Shown here: positions 30,832-41,480 of the stretch, piece after piece
Layout of the letters: each line of letters opens with the position of its first letter
Position numbering within the stretch: the first letter of the stretch is position 1
Assembly: GCA_963575745.1 (NCBI GenBank)
Contig: CAUYUJ010018556.1
Span: 1-64,000, forward strand
Origin: Prorocentrum cordatum
Taxonomy: Eukaryota > Sar > Dinophyceae > Prorocentrales > Prorocentraceae
Direction of reading: 5' to 3'
DNA length: 64,000 nucleotides
Translations under genes and position numbers: made by a program
The notes under the pieces: generated by a model
Database searches by the model: none
Told to the model about the DNA's origin: nothing
The model's input: only the letters and a program-made list of their open reading frames with translations

Positions 30832-33800
30832 CTGAACGAGGGTGGACTCCTCCTCCTCCCCCTCCGCCTCCTCCTCCTCCTCCTCCTCCTAGGGTGGGCT
30901 CGTCGAGGAGGTGGAATCCACCCTCTCCTGAGGCGTAGTGCATCCAGGGGAAGAGCACGCGGCGCGAGAGCAGCGGGAGCGAAGAGGAGCAGAGGGAATG
31001 ATGGAACAGAGCAGATAAAGAAGAAGACGAGAAGCCCTTGACGGAGCAAGACGCGACTTCGCAGACCGACCGAGGTCCTCCTGGAGCAGGATGTCCTCGA
31101 TGATCGCCGGGTCCATCTCGACGCGCGCCAACGTCTGCAGCATCTGCACCTTCTGCGGCATCAACGAATCCACCTCCTCGGTCGTCAAGGGCGCTCCCTC
31201 TGTGATGCGTATGGCGGCGCCCCACCACCTCGTGCGGCGCTGGGGCGACCCGTGCAGGCGGCTGTCGTAGATCGAATCCACCACGAAGTATCCGACGTCC
31301 ATCAGCTGTCTGATCAGGGCCTCCGCGTTCGTGGGCTCCTCGCCGTTGGAATCGCAGAGCGCCTTCACGTTCTCGAGGAACACGTACATCGGCCTCACCC
31401 GCTGCACGTAGTCCAAGCCCCCCCTTGAGCGTCCCCCCTGTCCTCGTGGTGCCCGCCGCCACGCACCCATGCGAGGTGCCATGATTTTTATTCATGCGTG
31501 AGAGGTCCTTGCAGCTGAAGCCCAGGAACGCGATCTCCACGGGTGGGATCAAGCCCTGCTTACCCTGCATAGTCTCCGCCTTCGCCTTGCTGAACTCCTT
31601 CACGTTGATGAACACCTTGCCCGGGGGAGGCGCGCACATGAGCTTGATCCATGTCTGCTTGACGGGGCAGATCTCGCAACTGAAGGCGTGCGTCACCGAG
31701 AAATTGACCATCCCGCCGATGGCTTTCATGACCTCGACGCAGATGTCGCTACCAGAGCACATCGTCCCCACAGTGAGCTGGCGATCAACGAAGCACTTCG
31801 TCAAGGTGGACTTCGAAACTGGAGTGAGCAACGCGTGCAACTGCGCCGCCACGGCGCGGGCGTCGCCTGCCTTGCAGCGGCCCGCGTCCGACGGCGCGCG
31901 GAGCAAGCTGCGAGCCTCGTCTGCAGCGCTGCCCTGGGATCCGCTACTGCTAATGCTCCTCCTCCTCCTCCTCCTCCTCCTCCTCCCTCTCCCTTGCTCC
32001 TCCTCAACCTCCACCGCCATCTCCAACTCCTCCAATCCACCTCGCCCTCCTCGCCCACCCCCTCCTCCTCCTGCTCCTCGCCCTCCTCCTCCTCCTCCTC
32101 CTCCTCCTCCTCCTCGCCCCTCTCCTCCTCCCCCTCCCCCATCCTTGCTCTCCTGCCCCCCTCGACCCCCCCCTGCCCCCCCCCCCCCCCCCCCCCTCCT
32201 GCCCCCCCTCCCCCCCCATGCACCCCCTTCCCCCCCCCTCAACTTCCCGGAAACTTCCCGGGTTTTTCCTCATATTGATAAAAAAAAACCAATATATTAC
32301 CCAGGGCCCCCCCCCTCAACTTCCCGGGAACATCCCGGAAACATCCCGGGATAGGGGGGGAATGGGGGGGAGGGGAAAGGGGGGGCAGGGGGGGGCAGGG
32401 GGGGGCAAGGGGGGGGCAAGGGGCGGGGGCAAGGGGGGCAGGGGGGCAGGGGCGCGCCCTCAGGGGGGAGGAGGGGAAGGAAGGGGTGTCTTGGAGGGGG
32501 GGAGGGGTCTCGGGGGGGGCCCAGGGGCGGCAGAGGTGGCGACTGGATATGCAAATACGATCGGGGAGGGGGAAGCGAGGAGGAAGGAGGAGGGAGGATG
32601 GGGCGAGGGAGGGAGGAGGAGATAGGAGGGAGGAGGGAGGAGGAGAGAGGGAGGATGGAGGAGGGAGGAGGAGGGAGGAGGAGGGAGGAAAGACGAGGAG
32701 GGAGGTGGAAGGAGGGATGAGGGGGGAGGTCGTCATAGACGCCGTCGTGGCATGATCGCCAAGTCGCCGTCAGCGCGATGTGGACGTCGTGCAGAGCTCA
32801 ACCCAAACAACATCGGCATCATTTCAACCATTGCTGTCATGATCGTCGTCGTTGCCATCGCTACCAAGCGTTAGCGCAAACTCAAGTTGAGACCTCTGGG
32901 TGCCCCCGGGCGGCCACAGGAGGCCACGATACTTACATAGCATATCATAGCATAACATACACAAGACACAAGACAAACCTTCCTCGTGAATGCGTGCGTG
33001 TTCGTGCGTGTTTTTGTTGCCGTCTTGGAGCCTTCTGAGATCCCTCTTGGAGCTCTCTGAAAATCCTCTCAAACCCTCTTGGAATCCTCCTCCTCCTCCT
33101 CCTTCTCCTCCTTCTCCCCCTCCATCTGTTTGGCAAACCCAACTAGCCTGCCGCGAGGGGGGCTGGCTGCGGCTGGCCCGCTCGCGCTTCCTCTGGGACG
33201 CAGCCTCCGCAACTGCGCAGGCACCCGCGGGGCGCCGGAGGACGGGCTTGAGCTCGGGCTCGGCGATGGCGGCCTGCTCGGCGTGGTCGTCGTCGGAGGG
33301 GGCGAACGCCGCTGGGCACTCGCCGAAGAGCGAGCCCATCCCGCACAAGTTGCGATCGTACTGGCCCACGTCCATGCCAGACACGTCGAAAAGCCCTGGC
33401 GCCATCATCTCGGCATCGTCGGAGGCAGCCGGCTTCTTGGACGTCCTGGCTGCAGCGGGCGGCGACGGCGCCAAGGCTCCCTTGGCTTTGCGCGCTCTGC
33501 GGCCAGCCTGCGCGGCCTTCTTGCCAGCCTTCTCGTCAGCGGCAATGATCTTGGCGTTCCTGTGGCCCCCCGCGCCTTGGGCGTCGGGCGCCTTGGCCGC
33601 GACGCGAGCCCCGCCGCGACCGCGACCAGCGCCGCGACCCGCGCCTGGGCCGCGTCGGCCTAGCCGCTGGGCCGCGCCGCCTGCCTGGGCCTCGGCAGCC
33701 TCGACAGCGGCGGCGGCCGCCGCGCCCTTCCGCATCCTCTCGGCGCGGAAGAAACTGCGCAGATGAGAGCGGGGGCAGAGGGGCGATGCGAGGAGAACTT

Positions 33801-36500
33801 GGAGGAGCAAGGAGTTTTGTTGCACGAGAGCTCCAACGTATCTCGCAACTCCTCCGGGTCCTCCAAGTCGTCGCCGTCGGCGACGCGGAGAAACAGCGGG
33901 CGAGGGCCAAGACCGCCCTCGGCGGATCCGAAGGCGTCCCACCACGCCGTGAGCAACGACGTGCTGAAAGGGCGGAGCCACAACAAAACGATGCCAGGAA
34001 GGCGCGCGACGCGCCACTCCCGGCTGCACTCGCGCAGGCACAGAGCAGAGACGCGCACAAGATGTTCATGGGACAAGGCGTCTGCCCGACGCAACCACTC
34101 GGGATCCCGACCGAGGCAATCCATCGCGACAAGATGGGAGGTCTCGGGCCAACGACCGGCTAGCGAGCACACCGCAGCGGAAGGAGAACATCCTGCAGAT
34201 AACAATGGGAGGAGGCTGGAAGAGGAGACTGGATGGAGAAGGGAGGAGGGGGCAAGGAGAGCACGAAGAGGCAGAGGACGACGAGGAGGGCGGTCAGAGA
34301 GAAGAGGAGGCAGAGGTGGAAGAAGGAGAAGGAAGTGGAGGCAGACGAAGAGGAGCAAGAATCGTTAAGGGCCCCCTGACCCATATTTCAATTCCAAGAT
34401 AAGCTCGTGGCTCGTGGCCTCCGCAAGGCTAGGCTTTCAAGGGGTCCTTGAAGGGGTCCTGAGAGGGAGCGGTGAGGCGCGGGGCAAGGAGGCAAGGGGG
34501 GACCTGGACCAGCATGAGGGCACGGAGGGGGGACGTGCCCCAGCCGCCCGCCGCGCATCCTGGGGCTGCCGGCGCCGGGCGCAACTGCCGGGCTGACCTG
34601 CGCCTCGATGGGGCAGACGGCGGCAGGCCCCTCGCGCCGGCGGGGGGGAGGGGCGGGGCGGCGAGGCGGAGACAGGAAACAGGAGAGGAACGAGAATGAA
34701 GGGGCAATGAGAGAGAGGCGGAACAGGAGGAAGGGGAAGAGGAGGAGGAAGCGAAGCAGGAGGAAGAGGAAAAGAAAAGGAAAGGAGGATGAGGAGGATG
34801 AGGAGGATGAGGATGAGGAGGTGGAGGAGGAGGAGGACGAGGACGACAGGACGAGGAGGAGAAGACCTAGCTTCGGCGCGCGATGCAAAGCGACAAGGCG
34901 TAACGACGACAGTTCGACGCGCGATGCCGTCCTCGTCGGGGTGGTCCAAGCTCACCCAGCGCGTCTTGAATGGCATCCCGTTCTCCATCCTGAACTCATC
35001 CGTAATGCTGAGGCTGGCTCGGGACTTCCACGTGCCGTCGATGCACCGCTGCATTTTGCTGCCCACCCGAGCTCCTAAAGCCTTTGCTATGGAAGACCCC
35101 CTCGCGCTGCACGGGCCGCCAGCTCTGGCCAAGGCCAAGCTCATGGCGCTGCAGTGAACAACGCGGCTAGGGCGGATCAGAAAGGTCGGTCGAGGTCGAA
35201 AGCGAGGCGCCAACTGCAAGAGACCTGCTGCGAATTGGTTGAGACGCAGCGCCAAAACTAGATTGACCAGCTTTCCAAACTTCCAGGGTTCCAGGGCAGG
35301 GGGGCGACTGGGTCAACAAACGGGCCTCCAGCAAGGGGGCCCTGGTGCCTGATGGGGCCTGGGCGCCGCCAAAACACAGCGTTTCTACATCTCTGCCCGA
35401 GCTCTGGAACGACATGTGGGCGCGCTCTGGCCTCTTCTGGGGCCCTGGATGTCTGGCCCCTGGTCCTGGGGTTTGCGCGTTGGAAAAGCGATTCGAAGAA
35501 ACCTTGCCATGCAAAAATCTCTTTCAGGGGGCTGCTTCGAGTCGCAGTCTGGATGGTTGAGGGGCAGGGGGAATGGGGGCTCTGAAGGGGGACGCGTAGG
35601 GAGGAGGGTGGAACGAGAAAAGAAGGGGACAAGGGGGTGCACGGATGAAGGCGAACAGAAACGTGGTGGCCGATACCGATCACCCCCAGTCGTGGCCCTT
35701 TGCGCCTCACGTGTTTTCACTCTCGCACACAGACCTCGGGATCAATCTCAATTCATCTTGACAACGGTCGCCAACTCAAGAACGTGAGCGAGTCAGCGCC
35801 AGCGCACAGCGCAGCAGGTTGCTGCGAGGGGGGGGGCTAGAAGAGTGGATGGAGCTGTTGATGCGTTCGGGACGTTCGGGAAAGAAGAGAGAAGATAGAA
35901 GTAACAAATCGCGAGCCATTAAGGAAGCCGATATGGCTCCCCCTCGGGGCAGTCCTTCCGGTCGTCCTGTGGGCGCTCATTCCTGGTCAGCCAATCAACT
36001 CCTGGCAAGCCCGCGCCCTCTAGCCTGGCAGCCTTCCGCTGCTCGAAACTGGGCACGAAATCCTTGTGCTGCTCTCGGGCGTGGGCAGCGCCTAAAGTCT
36101 CGGAATGCTTTGCAAAAGCGTAGCATTTGGCGAAGGGCCGACCCTGCCCGAAAAAAACTGACGCGGGCTTCGGCTCTGGCCATGGCGTCTTGCACGTGCC
36201 CGACCGAGTGGCACCGCATATGTTGCAAATAGCACGCATATCGACAGCTCCATTAGCCCCTACAGACAGACGGATGCACGCCATCCCTGACGGCAGCCAC
36301 CAGCGATCCCAGCCGCCCTCCCCAGCTCTACGATCGCGCTCGCGATCCTCAGCCTCGGGGGGGCCCTCTGGAGCCACTGGGGGCACTGGAGCCACCGCGG
36401 GGGGAGGCGCCACAGGAACTGGGGCGGCGGCGGCGCCCCCGCCGTCCGCCGCGCCGGCAGCTCCGCCAGAGAGATCCTCAAGAAACGAAACATCGCGCAT
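30161..36500 (-). CDS. Multi-exon gene ending in a cytosine-5 DNA methyltransferase; gene span
   Basis: Probable exon blocks on the minus strand are 36500-35919 (start ATG, zinc motif), 35148 to about 34870, 34192 to about 33760, about 33750-33160, about 31970-31071 and 30831-30161. Between them lie GGA- or CT-rich introns and poly-C/poly-G stretches. The last two blocks are a C5-methyltransferase that would methylate cytosine in DNA using S-adenosylmethionine. The upstream blocks may be its N-terminal extension or a separate gene; only the methyltransferase pair was joined with matching splice phases. Dinoflagellates carry many C5-methyltransferase genes, some inside retrotransposons (established), but no RT or integrase is seen here. 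Confidence 0.55.
31071..31975 (-). CDS. DNA (cytosine-5) methyltransferase, catalytic exon (motifs I-VIII)
   Basis: The frame shows motif I (LTVGTMCSGSDICVEVM), an acidic SCEICP segment like motif II, motif IV as FLGFSCKDLSRMN with the catalytic Cys after Ser rather than the usual Pro, motif VI (VFLENVKAL) and motif VIII (SPQRRTRWWG). A run of seven C at 31418-31424 carries one base too many: upstream and downstream motifs are in different frames that agree if the run is six. That may be a sequencing error or a true break. The 3' end at 31071 is a GT donor. The 5' edge is uncertain, with several AG sites near 31930-31975. Confidence 0.8.
32155..32520. repeat. Poly-C to poly-G inverted low-complexity block
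   Basis: Poly-C-rich DNA (32155-32240), two CAACTTCCCGG-type stretches flanking a short A-rich patch at 32280, then poly-G-rich DNA (32345-32520). It lies in the presumed intron upstream of the methyltransferase exon. Confidence 0.8.
33160..33755 (-). CDS. Probable exon, Ala/Arg/Lys-rich linker of the methyltransferase gene
   Basis: A minus frame from about FRAERMRKGAAAAAAVEAAE runs through a basic Gly/Arg-rich stretch (GAGRGAGRGRGGARV) and an acidic segment (MMAPGLFDVSGMDVGQYD) to RKRERASRSQPPSRQAS. Normal residue use in the centre suggests true coding; the ends are low complexity. It could be a disordered DNA-binding linker. Exact splice sites were not fixed. Confidence 0.5.
33760..34192 (-). 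CDS. Probable exon with RWPETSHLVAMDCLGRDPEW motif, family unknown
   Basis: It begins after a good acceptor (TTATCTGCAG, exon from 34192) and reads AGRWPETSHLVAMDC, GRDPEWLRRADALSHEHL, CLRECSREWRVARLPG and FLRVADGDDLEDPEELRD. The composition is that of a folded globular domain. It is followed by a shift into the next exon near 33750. No known family recognised. Confidence 0.55.
34390..34860. other. Presumed intron with GGA-rich tract
   Basis: 34660-34860 is GAGGAGGAGG-type purine-rich DNA. 34440-34640 is GC-rich with several open frames, none convincing; a short exon cannot be excluded. Confidence 0.4.
34870..35148 (-). CDS. Probable exon, globular domain of unknown family
   Basis: Acceptor CACTGCAG at 35149-35156, then a Met at 35144 (MSLALARAGGPCSARG) and a well-behaved stretch SKMQRCIDGTWKSRASL, DEFRMENGMPFKTRWVSLDH and PDEDGIARRTVVV. 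A GT donor is available just after the RAEAR codons near 34870. Either this is an internal exon of the methyltransferase gene or the Met at 35144 starts a separate gene. Confidence 0.55.
35919..36500 (-). CDS. Probable first exon, Pro/Ala-rich N terminus with a Cys motif
   Basis: Starts at the ATG at 36500 (MRDVSFLEDLSGG). A Pro/Ala/Val linker and an acidic-basic stretch follow, then a domain with CNICG, TCKTPW, FFGQGRPFAKCYAFAKH and EQHKDFVPSFEQRK. The pattern of Cys and His could bind zinc. The frame reaches a stop at 35919, but the true exon may end earlier at an unrecognised donor. The unknown gene at 21518-26162 also starts with a short Leu/Asp-rich N terminus followed by a Cys cluster, a loose resemblance only. 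Confidence 0.55.
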   Translation of the reverse strand: MRDVSFLEDLSGGAAGAADGGGAAAAPVPVAPPPAVAPVPPVAPEGPPEAEDRERDRRAGEGGWDRWWLPSGMACIRLSVGANGAVDMRAICNICGATRSGTCKTPWPEPKPASVFFGQGRPFAKCYAFAKHSETLGAAHAREQHKDFVPSFEQRKAARLEGAGLPGVDWLTRNERPQDDRKDCPEGEPYRLP

Positions 36501-36581
36501 CGCGCATCGGGTCGGCGAGAACGCAAGGGGGGGCCCTGCGCGCCGCGCGAAGTCCGAGGCGCGATTAACTCCGCGCCCTCG

Positions 36582-36984
36582 CTAAGCCCCGTTGGGAAAC
36601 GAGACCCCGATGGCGTCCTGGCTGGCCCAGACATAGAAGCGCGATGAACGAGCCGCAATTATCTTCACGACCCGCCCGAGCATCAACCTTGGGAGCGATA
36701 GAAAACCGAAAAACATCCACCCCCCAAAATGAAATCCTGACCCCGAAATCCTCGTCAATCTCCCCGTCGCCCAATTCTTGCTCGGCTCCGCCAATGGCCC
36801 CCTCGGAGTCGAGATCATCGAGGCCGTCGTCGGGGGCGCCGGGCGCGCCGCCGCCGCCGCCGCCTGCCTCGATGCCGAGGTCGGCGTCGGGTCCAACCGC
36901 GCGAGCAGCAGCGCGTCGGTCGGCAGCCGCGGCTTCGCGATCGGCCTGCTGGGCGGATGGCGGAGCGCGATCGAGGGAAGGCAT
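36582..36984 (-). CDS. Probable terminal exon of the long unknown gene
   Basis: Two minus frames are open. One reads from a Met at 36984 (acidic: DDGLDDLDSEGAIGG, then DEDFGVRISFWGVDVFRFS). The other ends at 36582 with KIIAARSSRFYVWASQDA and GVSFPNGA before a TAG. A frameshift or a small intron may join the first part of one to the end of the other. The end lies only 81 bases before the ATG at 36500. Confidence 0.4.
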
Positions 36985-37578
36985 GTCAGCGACGGCAATT
37001 CAAGGCTCAAGGCGGCGCGACGAGGGGAGCAGGGTCTGATGGCGGACAGAACAGGGGTAGCACGACGCCGGAGAACGAGAGGGGAGAGGTGCACCAAAGA
37101 AAAACGCGCGCCCGCCCCTCCCCCGAGGGCTCCAGAGGAGGAGAAGCAATCGACAGCGAGATGGCGGGGCCTGAGCAACGACGTCCAACAGGTCGCGGTC
37201 GCCGCCGCCGCCGCCAGGTCCACCTGGTCCGCCACCTCCGCCGTCGCCTCCAGGACCGCCGCCGCCTCCTGGCACGCCGCCTTGCTGGGAGGCGAGGCGC
37301 ATGGGAGGGCGGGGGGGGGCGCGAGCTGGGCAGAGGGGGAAAGCACGAGGGGGGAGAGGGAGAGGGGAGGAGGGAGAGCGGAGGCGAGAGAGAAAGGAAG
37401 AGGGAAGAGTGGCAGGAAAGACAGAAGACAGAGAGAGAGAGAGAGAAAGAAAGAAAGCGAGAGAGAGGGAGAAAGAGCGAGACGGAGAAAAAGGGAGAGG
37501 GGGAAAGAGAGGAAGAGGGAGGAAGAGGAGGATGAGGAGCAAGAGGGGAGAGGGACACGGGAGGAGAGCAAAAGTGAA

Positions 37579-37611
<33 letters not shown>

Positions 37612-37662
37612 CAGACAAGACATGATAAACATTATAATAAAACATACATGTATATCAATGAG

Positions 37663-37709
<47 letters not shown>

Positions 37710-40700
37710 CGACAGCAGGAAGAGGAAGGGCGATGGCTTCAATAGCATTGGGGGATGGATGAACTTTGGCCCAACGGCCTCCACGAGGATGTCTCAGCGA
37801 ACGGTACTCGCGGTCAAGGATGCGGACCTTCATGGCATCATCTGGGTAGCTCTCGCACGTGAAAATCACGAGCTCGACGTCGGCGTTCGTTCCGTGGCTC
37901 GCCGTCTCCAAACCCCTCGCAACGGGCCCCAGCGACCCAACGACCCTCAAGGCCCCGAGAACAACTACAAATCAACGACCCGGGCTGGCCTCAAAAAGCG
38001 CGGCCGAAACTTTCTGGGGGGCCGACTTCAGAAGCCATGAACCAGTTTGTCAATGGCGGGGCTGGGTTCATCCAGGAAACGTCTCGTCTAGGTAAATCTA
38101 GAATCCCATAGTGCCGCCGCCCCCAATGGCCAAAGAAAACGATCTCTACGCCCGGGGCCCTCGCCTTTCCAATTTCAAACCCGCCCCCCACGCGCGCCCT
38201 GGCAATAGCATAAGAAGTGTGGAAGACAAGCTCGCCATTCCGAACCAACAACGCAATCTGGTCGCCACCGGCGCCGTCCTGGATGGGGCCCCCGTCGCAC
38301 TCCCCGAAGATGATCAAAGGGGGGTTGGAGAAACGCTTGGTGCCCAAGCTGAACACCATGGCGTAGCGGGTGGTGTAAAAGCCAACGAACGTGCCATCAG
38401 GAACGCACTTCAGCGCGCCGTGGATGGACTTTGCCAACTGCATGGCCGGAGTGAAGATCAAGAAATCGCGAGTGATGCAGAGACCTGGATGGTACTCTGG
38501 GCAAGGACGATGAACTCTGCCCAGAGGTTGGTTCACCTCGGCATCAGCATGCACAACCATATCCTGCCGCAGGTTCTCTCTGCAGCGAGCGCCCACTGCA
38601 GTGACGCCCCCCCTCCATTCCTGCATGCCGCTGGCAGCGGCCACGCTCCCGAGATGACTTCGGAAGTCGGCCAACGGTATAGGCCACACGTCGTCGCCGA
38701 GATCAAGAGGAACGCCAGGCCGAGATCGGTCGAAGTGGCCGCGCGAGTTCACCGCGGAGGGGCAGTCCGAGCCCATGACGCCGCCAGCCACGATGTCGCC
38801 CAGGTCCTCACGCAGCAAAGCTCGCGCATGGCAGGGTAGCTCGTTCTCCAAGGGCACGTGCAGGCGAGCCCAAGCAGCCCGCTCGTCGACGCCCAAGGCG
38901 TCGAACTCAAGTCCCCGAAGTCGGCGCGCGCCCGTCTCCTGAGCCCTGGTCCATCGGGCGCCGCCCCTCGATATCCTGGCAAACCTCGACCTGTTGGAGA
39001 CGTAACGCCACCGCAAGTTACCGATGGAAGGCCCGTGCCCAAGCCGCCCACCTCGTGGCTTGATGAAGGTGGCAGACTTCCTGATGTACCTCTTCCCGGA
39101 GCGCCTGTCAATCCGTCGCTTTGCTTCGGACTGCGTGGCCAAACCTACATGCATCCTTGCATACTCGGCGTCGTTCTTCGGCATGCTGTAATCCAGTCGA
39201 TTGAGCTGGGTGTGGCCATTCATCACTTTCCTACAATGGCTATGGTACACCGCCCCTTCCACGTGACGGCGAGTCTTCCCGTCCGGTGTGAACGATGCTT
39301 TGTTCTGAGCATGTAACCTCTCCACCACGGATACCGTAATGCGACCCAAGTCCATCCAGGCCCGTAAACATCCGAGGGCTGCCTCGGACCGCATCAAAGC
39401 AGCTGCGGATGGATATGTCTCGCGCAACTTGTTCGACATGCCAGCGTCCATGCAGCATGCGCGCGTGTCGTCGCGGTAGAACTCTTCCGCTGCAGCCAAT
39501 CTGTCCCGACTGGTCAGCTCGGGGTGGACTATCTTGAGCAACCTGTACGGGTAGGAATCAACGCGGCAGTCAAGCCGATAGTGCACGCTAGCCGACATTG
39601 AGAGCACACAAGACCTCATCGTCGCCATGTGGCCCTTCTTCCCGTCCAATGCCAAAGGGAAAAACTGCGTCACGGTTTCAGGGACGAGCCCGTGCGTCAG
39701 GACGCGGACGAGCTCACGCTGGCATCTCCTCACTGGATTCGCGCGACGGCCAGCGACGTCTGCAAGCACTCTTGAACCATCTCTCTGCATGAGTTCCAAC
39801 ACCAAATCATCGATGGGCTTACATGACAAGGCGAGCGTGACAGCGAATGCCACGCGGGAATCATCATTGATCAGCTTATCGGTAACCCGCTTCACTTTGC
39901 GACCCATCTGCCTCGAAAAAGACTCCAGGCCCACGTCGACGTCGGCCCAGGCATCGTCATCGACAAAATCGTGCGCCTCCTGTCCAAACGCGAGCCGCCA
40001 AGCCCGCCGGAACACGTTGCGCGGGAGCACGGCAGACGCGATCCAGGAGCAGAATGGGCCGAGCACGGTCCACCTGCCCGCCCGCTGATTGAATTTCTGT
40101 CTACCTCCTCCTCCCTCCTGCACCTCATGCTGCTGCAGCTCCTCCCCCTCCTCCATCTCCTCCTGCCGCCCTTCATCTCACTCCTACCGCTTCTCTTAGG
40201 GAGGCACCGGGCCCTTGGTCCATTGCCCCCCTCCTCATGCACCTCCTCTTCCTCCTCCTCCTCTTCCCCCTTCCCCCTCCTCTTCCTTCCTCTGAAGCGC
40301 GTCCCTCCTCAACGCCACCCCCTCCTCCTCCTCCTCCTCCACCTCCACCTTCTCCTCCCCCTCGCCCTCTTAACTACCCCAGCCCCCCCGCCCCCGCCGT
40401 GAGAACGTGGAGGCAGCCGGCATCAAGGTGCAGAACAGCCAGAAGAATAATTCAACCAAAACGCCAACCGCCTGCCCCCTGCTGCGACCGCAACCGCAAG
40501 ACGGCCCGCAATAATGGATGATCGCGTCGTCCGTCCAGGCTCCCTGGCGGGGGCGGCGGGGCAGAGGCGGCCCCCCGACCGATTCCTGCTTCCTGGGCGA
40601 CGCCCCATGGAATTGCCCCAAGACACCCTGGCGCGCCTGATCGAATCGAACCGCCTGGGTCCGCTCAGAAAAAGCCGACTCAGAGAGAAGACGTCCGAAA

Positions 40701-41115
40701 AAACAAATCCATCATGCGCCCCCTGCCCAGAATTTCACCCCCTGCCCCACCTGCAACATGTCATGCAACATTTGCGACCTCTCTCTAACGGCAGCCTCGC
40801 TCGAGCTCTCGCACGAGCTAAACTCCCTCCTCAAAGACCTGTCCACGAGGAGCGAATCGAGGACCAGCCGATTCAGCTTCCGATGCGGCTGATCATCCGA
40901 CGGCGGATCGCCCACGACGAAATCAAGCCTGCTGCTGATGAGCACGGCCACCGCCTTCCTGAACGCGTCCTGCCGCGAGCTGATCCTGAAGACGCTGCCG
41001 AGGCAGCTGAGCTCCTTGACGAGGGCGTGCCGCTCCAGGACGGTGATGACGCCTGCCCCCGACATTGTCGAGCAAGCGCGAGGCAAAGGGCAAGATGGAG
41101 AAGGAGAGAGAGGCG

Positions 41116-41179
<64 letters not shown>

Positions 41180-41228
41180 ATACAACAAAAGAAAGATAGA
41201 GATGGAGAAAGAAAGAGAGCGAGAGAGC

Positions 41229-41276
<48 letters not shown>

Positions 41277-41404
41277 AACATAGAGAGAGAGAGGGAGAGA
41301 CAAAGAGAGAGAGGGGGGGGATCAGGAGAGAGCTGGAGAAGGGCGTGAGAATGATGGGAACGGGGATCGGCGAGCACGGGCATGGAGACAGCGCTCGAGA
41401 AAGC

Positions 41405-41480
<76 letters not shown>

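Noticed and set aside
32000-32740. Gly-rich and Pro-rich proteins in the poly-C/poly-G block
   Set aside because: Pure low complexity on both strands within a presumed intron.
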